Below, piece by piece: positions 9,628 through 22,127 of a stretch of 64,000 nucleotides of DNA (the first letter of the stretch is position 1; each line of letters begins with the position of its first letter). The DNA comes from Henckelia pumila (lineage: Eukaryota > Streptophyta > Magnoliopsida > Lamiales > Gesneriaceae). Where the stretch lies: NCBI RefSeq assembly GCF_033568475.1, contig NC_133122.1, positions 181,431,449 to 181,495,448 of the forward strand, given 5' to 3'. A program made the translations under genes and the position numbers. The notes under the pieces are model-generated. The model did no database searches. It was not told where the DNA came from and saw nothing but the letters and a program-made list of their open reading frames with translations.

Positions 9628-12600
9628 TATCTAAATTTTCCGCTTCGATTATCCATGAAAAAGCTCATCCCACACCACACAGTTTTCTTGAGATCTTTCA
9701 CAGATCGTGATCTCCGGCTCCGCTGAACGCATATCTTTCTCCCTAACTGTTTCTGCACCGAAGGTAAGCGCTCCATCTCTACGCTTAGATTTATGCTTAA
9801 TTTAATTTCTGCATATTGTTATTCTCAACGCTTTGATTTCGGATTAATTTTTCCCCGTGGATTTCTCTCAGATTGTGGTATCCATTCTTCTCCTCTCAAC
9901 GCATCATTTTTGACCTAGCCGTTTAGAAACACCGAAGGTGAGTGCATAATTTATATGCTCTGTTTACATTACTTTCTGATTTTTTTAGATGGATTACCGC
10001 TCCGTTTACTCTCTATGTTTTCGTTCCTATGTGATTCTTCGGTGAATTCTTCTCAGATTATATTTCAGAAAATATATACATTTATATGTGACATTGGTAT
10101 CATGTGAATCTAGAACGATCAGATTCGTTTGAGTTTTTGATGATTCCACATATTGAGTTCATCTTATAAAACCTGATGACCCACTTGAATCAAAAAAAAT
10201 TTTGAACCACACGGAACTTTGGTATTCTCGCGTTATATCCATGAATCTTTTTTATTTTTTAAAAAACTGTATGGATCATAATTTGCTTGCTTTGTAACTA
10301 TTTAAAAATCTGGAGCCAAAAAATTTGTGGTTCAATAATCATGTTTTATTGATTTCTAGCCATTGTGGTTTGATATAACGTTGTACATACGTATCAGTAC
10401 TTTGCTTCAAACTGATTGTTCGTGTTCATGCTGTTTTGGCTATCACAAATAAGCAACTTCCGGGGTTCTTTCTATGTTTTTTTTAATATCTCTATTCACC
10501 ACATGAATTTTATCAATGGAATTCTAAAATTCATTCTTTGGGTTCATATGTTAATCCAGCTTTTTCGGGGTTCAGCGTTCAAGCTGTTGCAAAAATTTAC
10601 TCCATAAACACAAACAATGGTATAGTGATATATAACTTACTTCTTAATTCTTTCATTCAAAACATACTGAAAAGAAAAAGTCACAAAATTTTGCAACTGT
10701 GGTTAATCACATGTTGACAACAAAATTTCTGGTGCATATCGTGTTTCTCACGGATCATTTAACATTTAGTTGTTTTTTAATATACAATTACTATTTTATG
10801 GTGGGAAAAATTCTCTCAATACTGACTGTATTGAAGGAAGCATATAAATGATGATTAATAATGAGAGCTTTGATCTGAAATAATATTATATCTTTTGTAT
10901 TTAAAATGTTTAGCCTTTTTGAGTTTTAGGCACGTAATAAAATAGTTGGGTTGTCACACACAATTTTGATTCAGATTGCAAGTTATCGCATTCTTGAATG
11001 CAATGTTGTCGATTTGATTACTCATTAATTTTCACTGTTTCAACGGGGTTCAAGAATGTAAAGTATGCAGTTTTTTCCCAAACCAATTTTAATATGCTCT
11101 AAATGGTCAAAACTTTTAGATTATGCTTTTCGTAATATGCTCTAAATAATAACAAACATTTACTATAGGAAAAGTGTTTTCGATGCTAGGCTATTTTTTG
11201 ATGAAGTAGTTGTAAACTTGAAATTTTCACAATTTTTATTTTGCACAACCATGCTATATGAAACAGAGCATCAAATCTTTTTATTTTTGTTATCGTCACA
11301 AAATTATTCACTAAATATTTTGTGCCTGTGCGTTGATCGCTAGTTAATAATATTATTTTAGATAGCCAAATTTTAGGTTTCCCGTTTGCAACTTTCCATT
11401 CCTAATCTATCTTCATGTTTGACGGCATAGCCGCATAGGAGATTTCTTGGCTCACAATTGAAAAATTCAAAATCTCACTTTCGAAGTTCGATCGAGACTT
11501 GTATTTGCTTGTGGTAGTGGCCTATTGGGTTGTGATTCACGGCTGGGTTGTGCAATCACGTTGGTCTACACAGATAAGCTTTTAGGTTATTTGATTTTAT
11601 TTGATTTTTTAATGTGAAATTGGGGATGTCTATTTACTTCATTTTGTTTTCTTTATGATTCTCCTATATTATATATGTGTTCGAGCTTGTCATTATTTGT
11701 GTGTGTTGTGACATGGGTTTGAGATGATTTTGATTAATCATGAATTTCATATCGCAGGAGACTTGCTTTGACTTTGTTCGCCGTGAGTTGTTGCATTCCA
11801 ATGATAAAAATTTACCCGTAAGGAGTTTTCATATTTTTTAACTCTATTTTGCTTATGAAAACAACCAATGGAGAGGAAAAAGCTTTTGTTTTTTACTGGA
11901 CAGCTCCGGCTTCTGCTGATGCTTCTTAGAAATATATACATCTCTTTTTTATTGTTTTAAGAAAATTTTTGTTAGTATTTAAATTTGTCTTCTCGGTATA
12001 CATTTAATAAAGAGTTGAAACTATATATTCACAAAAGGCCTACTCCTGTAAGTGATGGTAGCTGGTGGTCCGGTGGATAAGTTTTTTTTTGAGAACTCCG
12101 GTGGATAAGTTGAGATTATTATATTGTGTAGTTGCAAACTTGCAATCAACTTGGTCCTTTGAAAGTGATGTTGGTGGATTAATTATTTGAGAGTATATCG
12201 AGTGATTTGAATTTATTCGATTGCATGGCCACTATGTTTTTTTTTGTTGTGCCGATGTGTTTCAATTTGTGGATGATTATTATTATTAATATTACTTCTA
12301 TACATGTGATATGTGCTTGTATAATTTTTTTCTTAGCATGTGTTTCTTCGTTGATTTTTATTTGTTATGTGATAATGAATGAAGCAACTATAGTATGGTC
12401 GATTAAATGAATGTTTCTAAAATTGTTAACAGGCCATATGCCGTGTTTTTCCCTCAAATATTTGTCAAGGGTCCCTCGAAACAAAAGTGGAGGGCTTGCT
12501 AGATGTTTGAAGGAATAAGATTAATTTTGATTACAGGCTTTCTATTTTATTATGGCTTGAAATTATTTTTTGAGATTTTGTAAGGTTCCCAATACTCTTT

Positions 12601-12754
12601 GTATTTATGTTGTTTTGCAATTTTTTTAGTCTTGGAGCATTTGAATGAGAGAAACTCGAATATGATAATCAATGAATGTTTTTGATATTTGTAATGCATC
12701 AAGGAATTGTATGAGATTTTTCATAATTTTTTTTTAAAAAATATTTTTCGGGAT
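9628..12754. other. Right arm of the outer hAT: no supported gene, leader-like segments
   Basis: Over 3 kb of T-rich DNA with no convincing protein. At 9650-9765 and 9850-9940 two related stretches, each ending ACCGAAGGTRAG with intervening pyrimidine-rich DNA, look like duplicated 5' leader exons with splice donors. At about 11757-11820 an exon-like piece follows GCAG. No coding continuation was found, so these may be captured host leader sequence or chance. The remaining short frames are not protein-like. Confidence 0.4.
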
Positions 12755-13144
12755 TATCCTCTCCCGACCCGACGGGATCCCGAACATTTGGGATCCCGAC
12801 ATTATTTGGGTGCGGGATCGGGAAGAAAAAAAAATCCCAATTATTATCGGGACGGGAATCGGGTAGGGAGGTTACGGGACGGGTCCCGACCCGATCCCAC
12901 CCCTAATTTGGAGTACATTTTTTTGTACTAGTATGCATAATTTGGAGTCTATTACGTTAGTTCAAAAAATTTCTGGGTCATAGGATAAAAATAAAAGTAA
13001 AAATTGTCTGGCGGTTGGCCCCCAAGCGCCGGTAACATCGTTTATGTTCCAGCTTATTGATATTTGGGGAAGTGGATACAGACAGACAATCCGTCGTTCC
13101 AGCTTAAAAAGCGCCATAAATTCAAAGAAATAATAAAGCAAAAA

Positions 13145-16100
13145 ATGTCTTTGGTGGATTATACATCGTCTTCAGATGAAGACGAAACAGAGAAGCTTCA
13201 ACAACGAGGTGGCATTCCAGAAAAACCACCAAGTATGATAGATGCTTCGTCTCGTCAAGAACTCAACAGGTAATTCCAAATATTTCCTTTTCCTCTTTAA
13301 ATTTAAATTAAATAATTGTTTGGATTCTAAACCCTTATTGGGTCCTCTGAATCTTACTTCAAGAATTGAGGTTGCAATTCGTCTTATTGTTTACGATTGT
13401 CCAATGCACAAATGTTGATGTGCTTGACGGATTAAGTTTGCTTGGCATATTGATATTTGTAAAGATGATCATTTGATTCGCTAGATAATAATCATTTGGA
13501 TAATTTTTTGTTCAAACCTGTGGATTCTTGGATCCTCAATTTTTTTGAGCTGAATATTTTGAGAGAAGCAGTCGAAAATAAATAGGTTTTTATAGTTAAT
13601 TAATATTGTGTGACGGCTAAAAACATAGAGTGCTCAATGAAGATGATGCGTAAAACTGTCTCTTTTCATTACTGGGTTTTTCACATTGAGGTGAAAAGTA
13701 TTTTTGGTATTTGGATGGCTTGTGGCGCATTCTCCCACTTAATTTATAGAGAAGAATGACAAATGTGCAAGTAACCTCTTTCAGAAAATTTGTGTATAGG
13801 TTTTCGATGATGTGTCATGTGATTATTTCTGCATGTGTTTGTGTCTGATATTACTGTCATCAGTTTTTGGGGGGAAAAGTAAAAAAAATGATTCATTCTC
13901 TTTCAATCTTGAATGTAATGGTGGAATAGGAAAAGAGAAAAAGTTGAAGGGAAAGAGGTGATTATGTTATTTGCATCATATTTTCAGTTCAATTAAATAA
14001 AAAAAATTAGTGAAACGGCACTGACTCTTTGCAATCTCCTTGACCTCCTTGGCGTCGTCTGTATTCATGAGTAATTTTTTATTTTTTATTTTAAGGCTCA
14101 CGATATCTCAATTCGAAAAGCTTTGAGCTTCCAAGGTGCACACTTCTTTGAGCATTGAGATAGTGTTTATTTTTCTCATTCATGGCTCTTAAGTTGTTTG
14201 TGTCAAATACATTTTAGTTTTTTAAACCTAAATGTTTAAGTTGGATGCTTATACTTGTTCTGGGTTTATACATTTACAAATTACATCATTCTACTTTGTG
14301 TTGACACTCAGGAGAATTTGTGGTTTGAATCTAAAATTTAGAAAATTAGGGAAAATCTTTCCCTAATATTTGATTGGAATGACATAGTGGCTACAATAAA
14401 GCAAATAAATTATTAGATTTTAACTTGAAAAACTAGCTTCCTCGTAGCCTTGAGCTCTTGCATTGCCATCTAAATGAAGTTCAATGCATGGAAGCTATAC
14501 CATTTTATTGTGTAAAATGGACTCACCTTTTCCATTGATTTGTATTTTCTTTGTGGCTATTTTGATCTAAAGTCGTGAAAGTTGATGTTGTATTATGATT
14601 TGCGGAATGTGAATTTTTTAACTCAAATTTGGTGGCGGAACTTTTTGCAGTAAGCATGCTGTATCTAGATACATTATTATTGTACTCTTTTGTTTTCTTT
14701 TTCCTTTTGGGTCCTTAGAATTGAAGCAACCCATCCCAAGCTCTTCTGATTATTTAGGACGTGCCCTTTTCTCTTTCTTTGTTGCCATCAATGCCAAAAA
14801 TAATGTAAACGAGCATTAAAATGTTCCATGTCACCCTTGATTTGAGGATTGAATATCTGATATCTAAACACATTTTTTATTCCATTTACTTGGTTTGGTT
14901 GGAGATATGAGATATTGGGGTTGTGTTCTGTTTTTTCAATAGAGAATTTCCATGTTGCTAAGGCATGGATGGATAGGGATTTTAAATGCGATATAATCTG
15001 TGGTGTCCAAAAGTGGAAAATTCTCAGTTACCACAATATGAAGCACTAGTGGATATTGATGTAAATAATGGAGATTAAAAAGATTTCCATCAAGCATTTA
15101 CGGGGAAAAGACTCTAGACGATGTGGAAAAATGAAGAATAACTTTAGCATCTTAGCCTTAAAATCGCTCTTTCCCCGCATAACGGCTCGAATGTTACATA
15201 TAGAGTTCCCTCTAAACAATGGGGTGGATGGCCTCATGAAAGTTCTTTGATTCTTCCCTAAGGATTTGGTAGACTTGTTGATGTGCCAAGATCTCATGGC
15301 CAGCTTGCCTTGAATATTTAAGCTGTATGAGTGGGGTGAAATTGTTGGATCCGATAACATTTTTATTTATTATCGGATGCATGCGAAATGCAATTTCTTC
15401 ATTTTCTGTGCCTATACTTCCTGGTTGTTCTATAGTAACAGCCGTCGATTTTTGTGATGATATTAATTTTCAGCGCTATTCCAGTGTTGATTAAAAGAAA
15501 TTTTCTATTTTAAGATTATTCTTTCCACATGTAGGAAAGCAGAATCTTCAACGACTAGTCAAATGAAAAGTGTTTCTAAGACGTCGGAGTCTTCTGAGCT
15601 AAAACTTCCTGATGCATCTTTTCTCTTGAACTCTACTTCTGTGCCTTCAAATGGATTATGTGCTTCAGACCACTCAACCCGAGTTGCTGCTGCTATGGCT
15701 AGAAGTGCAGCACGAAAGAGGGAGTTGAATATGTTACCTGCCGATAATCCTCATAGTAAATTTCCAAAAAGATCCTTGCCTCACTCAAAGAATGTTCCAG
15801 ATACATTAGGCGGTCGTCTTCTTCCACCTCAGCTTGTGGGAAGGTATGTTTACTGTAAACATTTTTTTCCACCAATGCACAATTGTGTCTGATACACGTT
15901 TGGTTCAAGACAAGTGGCGACAATATAATCATCATCTGAAGTAATCTTTCTGACTTATCTTGTTTCATTGTTCTCGACATTCTATAGTGGTGCTAAGAAG
16001 ATGGAATCTAGCATCGCACATGTTAAGTTGCAACTTTTTTCATTAACTTAAGATAGAAATTAATATTTCATATCTTGCAGCTGGTAATTTAGAACTTCTA

Positions 16101-17302
16101 ACTATGTATTTGTTATGGCCCTTGGTAAAGGATCTAGTTATAGGGCGATTGAGTGGTTGATCCCTCAACTTGCTGAATTGTTTGTGGGTTTTTCTGCCTT
16201 TTCCACCTATTTTGGATCGAGTAAGTTTAGATGCTCGTTTTCTCAAGAGAACCTCACGATCTTGCTGCAAGAATTTAGAATATTACTCTCTTCCTTTATT
16301 CCACTTCTTTTCTCTCTTAAATACAAATAGGAAGCTATTTCAATAAGGAAACCAAGACTAATCATGCAACGAAAATAAGAAAGAACTATAATTTAGGAAA
16401 CTAGAATCCTATTGTTTTAAAGCTAATTGAAATCTTTATTCCTGGACTGTTGGCTGTCATCCTTAATTTCCCCAACGTTTTCCCTTTACTGAAGCTGATT
16501 GATATCCTCCTTGTTGGGCTGCTGATTTGGACTGTTATTTGCCTTAATTCGGGCCCTTACAGTATTCTAATTGGATTCACTATTGTGGTGACATTTCTTA
16601 TTTTCATATAGATAGTTTTTATTGAAAAATTTTGACTGGAATGTCATATTGTAATAATCATGTTCCTATTGTTTATTTGGTTGGAGGGCATGGCTTATGA
16701 GTTTAGTGCTAGATTGCATTTGTTGAGTAGCAGTCTCTACTCTAAGAGGCACCCTTTGTTGGTTTCGAACCTCTTAGGCATCGATTGATCCCCAAAGTAA
16801 GGTCCTTGTTAATAAACACTACAGGAAAGCTCGAAACTGTGACCCAATGAAGATCCCTGATAAGCTGGTTGGATATATCAAAACCTCATCTGAAAAAAAG
16901 ATCAAATTTGCTAATGTTTTATTGTAAAGAAATACAGTGAAGGAGAAACAGATGATTCAAGCCTATATCCATGACATATTGTTCCGAGGGATAAAACTGT
17001 AATTTTTATTGTCAAAAAGTCAATAGGGATCTTGTGTAATAATTGTTGTCATGCTTAAATCCTGTAAGCTAGTGTTCTCAAGTCACCGTATTTGTCCTAC
17101 TTCAAAATTCAACAGTTTTATCCAACTGATGCCAATATATGTGAACATTTATAGCTGTCCACATCGTTGGTCACTCCCACAGATGAAAACATATTTACCG
17201 ATACACGAATGGAATTTTTGTAGGAGTAACGTTGTGACCGAGGACATAAAAAATTTCTTTGTGAGACGAAGTACAAATTCATCAATCGAGCCCCCAGCTT
17301 AG
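13145..17302 (+). CDS. Conserved plant protein of unknown function (MSLVDY..SSDEDE type)
   Basis: Three exons: 13145-13269, 15535-15843, 17224-17302. Both junctions fall in an Arg codon (AG|GT ... AG|G), giving 170 aa. The start is the ATG of 'MSLVDYTSSSDEDETEK', preferred over the in-frame ATG at 13064 because acidic SSDEDE starts of this kind are conserved. The middle is Ser-rich with a conserved block 'LKLPDASFLLNS', 'DHSTRVAAAMARSAARKRE', then 'LPHSKNVPDTLGGRLLPPQL', and the C-terminus has GRSNVVTEDIKNFFVRR. I know this pattern from plant proteins without assigned function; the acidic start recalls PRCC-like nuclear proteins, but that link is weak. No membrane segment or signal peptide. 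Introns of 2.3 and 1.4 kb hold nothing recognisable. The outer hAT ends 240 bp upstream of the ATG, so its terminus borders the promoter. Confidence 0.8.
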
Positions 17303-18003
17303 TGACAGGTTCATCAAGGTTCAATTTCTTGTTGTAGGTTCATGTCATTTCAGAAATTACATTATTAGTTCATTGTTAAATTTTTCTGCTGTTGAATAGA
17401 TCTGGTCTTTGCACGGACTCTGCATTTTATGATCAAATGCTGGAAATTTCAGATGATATTATTGCAGTCACTCTTTGCTGTTCTCTGCTATTTGTTTTAT
17501 CGCCAACTAATGCTGATGTTTTACCACTATCGGGGGCATCCATTTCTTTTTTATATATAATATATGCACTTGAAACTCTCTTATTATCATTTACCATGGA
17601 AAGTAATGTATATTGATAAATAATATGTTCATTCTGAGTGTAAATAACAAGTACCAAAATCTTAAATTTGGGGTGGGATCTCGGGTTTGAAATTTCAATT
17701 ATAATAAACCACTTCCCTAACTGAAAAATATATAAATAATAACAAGAAGTTCAAGAGAGTACTTGAACAAATTCGAACAAAGAACCACGGTACCATTATA
17801 ACGAAAAAATAAAAAAATTTGAACGCTTTTAATAAAAATATGAAGTAAATAGTAAACAATAAGCTTAGAAGTTTGCTGACTGTGTAATATATGTACTGAG
17901 AAATTTTTTCATTGTTTTACATAGATTTTAGAAAAATTATTTAATTGTTACAATAGTTTATTCTAAAATCTTATTTCAAAAATTTGTGATAAGTACTTGC
18001 GAT
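17303..18003. other. Intergenic, no recognised feature
   Basis: 3' flank of the preceding gene and AT-rich DNA. Short frames in it lack protein-like composition. Confidence 0.5.
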
Positions 18004-18575
18004 TAGGGGTGTCAATTCGGGTGAGTCGGATGGGTTCGGGTCGGGTTGACGAAAAAATTATTTAAAAAATTCTCAACCCGAACCCCACCCAAACCCGAAC
18101 CAACCCAAAAACGATCAACTCGAACCCGACTAATCCGATCAACCCGAACTAACCTGATTTTATTATTATTTTGTTATTTTTTTACAAAATAATTAAATAA
18201 AAATTGAAAACACACAATAATAATATTAATATTTAATTTAATCACATGATAACAAAATCTGAGCTTATATATAATTTAAATTTAAAAGTCTAATTGTAGA
18301 AAATTTAAAGTATACTTACTACAAAAAATAAAAAAATATTTTAAAAAATCAAAATTGTACAAAATAAATATTAAATCATGAAAATCTATTATATCAATAT
18401 ACAATAAATGTTTTTCAAATATACAACATATGAAAATGTAGCAAATATTTTTAATTTTATATATAAAAAATAAAAAATAAAAATTTTCGGGTCATCTCGG
18501 GTTGACCCAAACCCAACCCGAACCCGATTAATTTTTTCGGGTTAGCTTTCGGGTCAACCCGTTTTCAAGTTCAAT
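18004..18575. mobile_element. hAT-like fragment with CAACCCGAACCCG subterminal repeats
   Basis: Starts TAGGGGTGTCAATTCGGGT, a typical plant hAT end, followed by many CGGGTTGA/AACCCGAACC motifs. It then runs through AT-rich DNA to a second cluster at 18487-18560 (CTCGGGTTGACCCAAACCC). No matching CCCTA end follows, so the right terminus is probably lost where the LTR-like region begins. Non-coding. Confidence 0.5.
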
Positions 18576-18589
18576 AATCGTGATTGAAA

Positions 18590-21500
18590 TTATAATCTAT
18601 GTAAATAACATTTAAAAATCTAATGACCCTAACGTGCATAAAATATTTGAAACAAAAGATACAATCCTAGAGTCAACGATCGGTTCTTATACGGGCACGC
18701 CAAAAACTACTACTTGCATAGCAAACCTGAACCAACAATTAAAATCTTATGAAAGCAGACGAAACATGAGTTTCAATAAAATAAACTTAGTGTGAAAAGT
18801 ACTTTTTAAAACATTCGTGAAACTAAGTATAAAACTATCATAATGAAATAAACATCATAAAATGTTAAAAACTTGAAATCATTAAAACCGTTCGTCACGA
18901 GACCGTCATTGAAAATACTAAATCTAAACTTTGAGTTATTTGCACCAAATACCCCTGTGAAATATTGAAAATGCGCACTTCTCCCCTGTGAAATTTTAAT
19001 AGGCATTTTCAACCAAGACCTTTTATAAAATTAGCATACTCGCCCTTTCAGATGAAATAATCGTGTCATGCTATACTTTCGCCTCTTGGATTCTTGAACC
19101 TTTCTACCACAACTTTAATTGATTTACTTCTCAATTTCAACTACACCAATCAAGCATAGTGAGTCTAAAGACTCAAAAAAACATTATTCATATACAAAAT
19201 AAATAAAAAATAAAAATCATCATGCGTTGGACGTGCAATACTTAAACATAAACATCATGTATAAAAACATATATCATAAGATTATTCATTTGGGGTGATG
19301 AAATATGTGTAAATGTGGCTACCATTAGAGCTTTTTTGTCCCGTGATCACGGTCGTTTTACAACTAGCATATAATTTGGTAAAACACATACCAGTCTTGT
19401 GACAATATGCGTACCGTCTCGGCCTTGTGCCGCTTACACTTTCATTTTTTTTGGAAAGACCCTCCCCGAAGCTCATCCCAAAGCACCAATCCTGTATTTG
19501 CCACCACAAGTCCACACAAGACATCAAAATATTTACATACATATATAATATCATTCATCATCATAACTTTGTAAACTTCATCATGCTTTATCTTCATAAA
19601 CATCATTATCATAAACTTTCTCATAGCTTCATCATTCTCATCATAAAATTTTTCATCGTTCATGAAACATACTTAAAAGCATCTTAAAATCATCATGTCA
19701 TTCTCTTTGAATTCTTACGTTCTTGAAAATCATGCATGCTAAATAAAATAAAGATAAACACGTCCATTAAAATTTCATAACATTTCATGTTTTGATAAGG
19801 AACATAGCTTTCGTGACAACATACTATTATATAGTGCATTACATTACTAAACTGATCCACGTGAGTCGTTCTCTACGTTTTTTATATTAAAACTTGAAAC
19901 TTTTTGCATATAACATTTTAAAAATATTTAAAATACATTAAAAGACCATAAACAAATACATTCCAATTGACATCCAACCATGAAAAAAACTTGAAAACAC
20001 ATCAAGATACACTTTTAAAAAATTAGATCCCAAGGTTGAACCCAAAACACATCAAAACCTCGATCATAAACCAAAATCAGATTTGAACTCTTTGAAACCC
20101 TTAAAAAGATGCAAACTCTCAAAACATAATTAGGAACTTAAAAAATATTTATCAAACTCAATCATTTTCAAAATATTTGCATCAAAACTTTACATTCAAA
20201 CTACACAAACCAAAAAAATCTCAGATTCAAACATTTTTTCTCATCAATCTCAAAAACCTTTAACATCTTTCTCAAAAATCTCTACACCGAAACATCAATA
20301 AACGACGCTCCTATGGCGCCCAAGACCCCCAAAAGATACTCTTGTAGTATGTGCAGCAAAACAGAACGCCAGGTGTTGGGAGGCCACAAATCCAGTCACT
20401 ACAAGTTCACTATGAAAATCTACGACGCCATTGATGATCTTAGACCTAAGAAGCAACTTTTGATCTCCACTGCTACATGTCATCAACAAATTGGTGATGG
20501 TAGGACACATTATACGTGTAAGATTTGTTTCAAGACATTCCCATCAGGCCAAGCTCTTGGAGGCCACCAGAGACGCCAGTGGACGGGTAACATGAAGAGG
20601 CAATCTGCTCCAAAAATCTTGGATTTTGATATGAATGAGTTGCCCAAGGAAGAAGATCATGAAGATTTTTGTACAAAGTGTTGAATCTGCTTGTAGGTCT
20701 AGTGTCAAGTTCGATCATATTTCAGGGCTAGCTAGGTGATTAGTTACTTTTTTTTTTTAATTTCCTTGTGGGGTTTTGTATTGAGTTTCAAGTCTTTGCA
20801 TTAATGAACTGACTCCCATTTGGAGAAAGTTTTGAGTTGTAATAATATAATTAAAACAATTGATTTCATGATAGTAATGAATGACCAGAGATGCCATGAA
20901 AATTATGTAAGTAACAAAAATCACACGAGACAGAAAAATATGAATCAGTCCATCAACATTATGTATACTGAAAATAACTTGAAAATCGAAGCTAACATGT
21001 TATGCTCTTAAAAAAATCCTTTCATGCTTGAAAACTTGCGTGCTAATTAAATAAAATAAGTACATCATCTATACATTCGTGAAATTTCATGCTTTCATAA
21101 TGAATATAATTTTGAGAACGTACTAGCATATATATAATACATTACATAATTAAATTGGTCCACGTGAGTCGTTCTTTTCGTTTTTGACATTAAAACTCGA
21201 AACTTTTTGCATATGAACTCTTAAGAATGTTTAAAATACCCTGAAACATCTTAAACATGAATTTTAGAACCTCAAATCTGAGAAGAAAAAGATTTTTTTA
21301 TATTTTTTTATATAAAGGTCTGCCTAACCCAGCAAGGGAGCACGACCGCGTGCCCATTCATTCTTCAATCAATGCAATATACATTATATACACATCAAAA
21401 TACAGGTTTTTCAAATCAAAATAAATGTATTCTCGAATGATAGTTTCATAAGCGTTTAAAACTTGTCTGATCGTTGTAGGTTGGAGATAATCGACACTTT

Positions 21501-22127
21501 GGTAGCGATTCTAGTCTCGAACGGACGAGAACAGAGGTTTTTGCTTGCCCTTGTGCAAATTTTGAACGAGAGGAGGGAGAGGAAAATGAGGTAGGCGGCG
21601 TGTGATGATAGAAAGAGAAATAGGGGAATTAAGCGCCTACTAGTTTGTAACTAATAGACTTGAAAGTCGGCCCATTAGTCACAAACACTGTCTTTTAAAA
21701 TTTGTTTCTCTAAATTTTAAAATAAAACCTCACCAACATTAAACTTAAATTAAATATAAAATATTTCTTTAACCTCGTTCGTAGGCTAGTCTCGTTTTCC
21801 TCAATCCAGAATTAATCACAAACCTGAAAACAATAAAACTAACTTCCAACCATTAAACACCAGACAAATTACATAACATTAAATCATTTAACATCATATT
21901 TAAAAATATATTTTAACACCTAAAAACTCAACTTTGAAACATAAAATCTCATGAAATATACATAGCACAAAATATTTTAAACGCAACTTTTAAATCATTA
22001 ATAGATCACTTAAAAACATTTAATTAAACATGAATTTTAATTCATAAATAACAATAAAAAATCACTTAATTCATTTAAAATTTATTTAGTACTCATGAGT
22101 GGATTTATGTATTTTTCGGACGTTACA
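18590..22127 (-). mobile_element. Old Tekay/Del-like LTR sequence (minus strand), rearranged
   Basis: On the minus strand the sequence begins TGTAACGTCCGAAAAATAC at 22127, the usual start of Tekay/Del-type LTRs. It runs through long AT-rich DNA to GTGGTGGCAAATACAGG (about 19500), another phrase typical of these LTRs. About 220 bp occur twice in the same orientation (19710-19935 and 21010-21240, both centred on CCACGTGAGTCGTTCT), so this is a duplicated LTR or two overlapping copies. No gag or pol is visible. It is a broken fossil. The zinc-finger copy at 20313 lies between the two repeats. Confidence 0.5.
20313..20684 (+). pseudogene. ZAT-type C2H2 zinc-finger gene fragment
   Basis: 123 codons from ATG. 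Two C2H2 fingers of the plant QALGGH type can be seen. Finger 1 (CSMCSKTERQVLGGHKSSH) is two residues short between its Cys pair and first His. Finger 2 (CKICFKTFPSGQALGGH followed by QRRQW) has Gln where the second zinc-binding His belongs. The C-terminus DFDMNELPKEED recalls an EAR-type repressor motif. Intact ZAT proteins are usually about twice as long, with an N-terminal region missing here. Leader-like and trailer-like sequence flank the frame. With both fingers damaged and LTR sequence around it, this is most likely a dispersed, decaying gene copy; transcription cannot be excluded. Confidence 0.6.

Larger units (their letters stand above)
2666..12905. mobile_element. Outer hAT element with GGGTCGGG-rich ends, disrupted by nested insertions
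   Basis: The left end starts TAGGGCTGG at 2666. The right end closes at 12905 and reads TAGGGGTGG on the minus strand, so the ends share a short inverted repeat TAGGGNTGG. The flanking 8 bases are ATTTTGAG (2658-2665) and ATTTGGAG (12906-12913), a hAT-sized target duplication with one mismatch. Both subterminal regions (2680-2860 and 12755-12900) are packed with CCCGACCC/GGGTCGGG and GGGATCCCGA motifs. The right end is homologous over about 175 bp to a separate end at 22548-22735, so it is a real repeat family. About 6.6 kb of the 10.2 kb is a later MULE. No transposase of this outer element is seen, so it is probably non-autonomous. The pairing of the two ends is inference; they could belong to two truncated copies. 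Confidence 0.5.

Noticed and set aside
9650-12420. A host gene starting with leader exons at 9650-9765 and 9850-9940
   Set aside because: Leader-like wording and donor sites exist, but no coding exon that could follow was found before the hAT end, so I only describe the segment.
19282-19687. Overlapping frames rich in His/Met or Ile
   Set aside because: Low-complexity translation of CATCAT-type LTR sequence.
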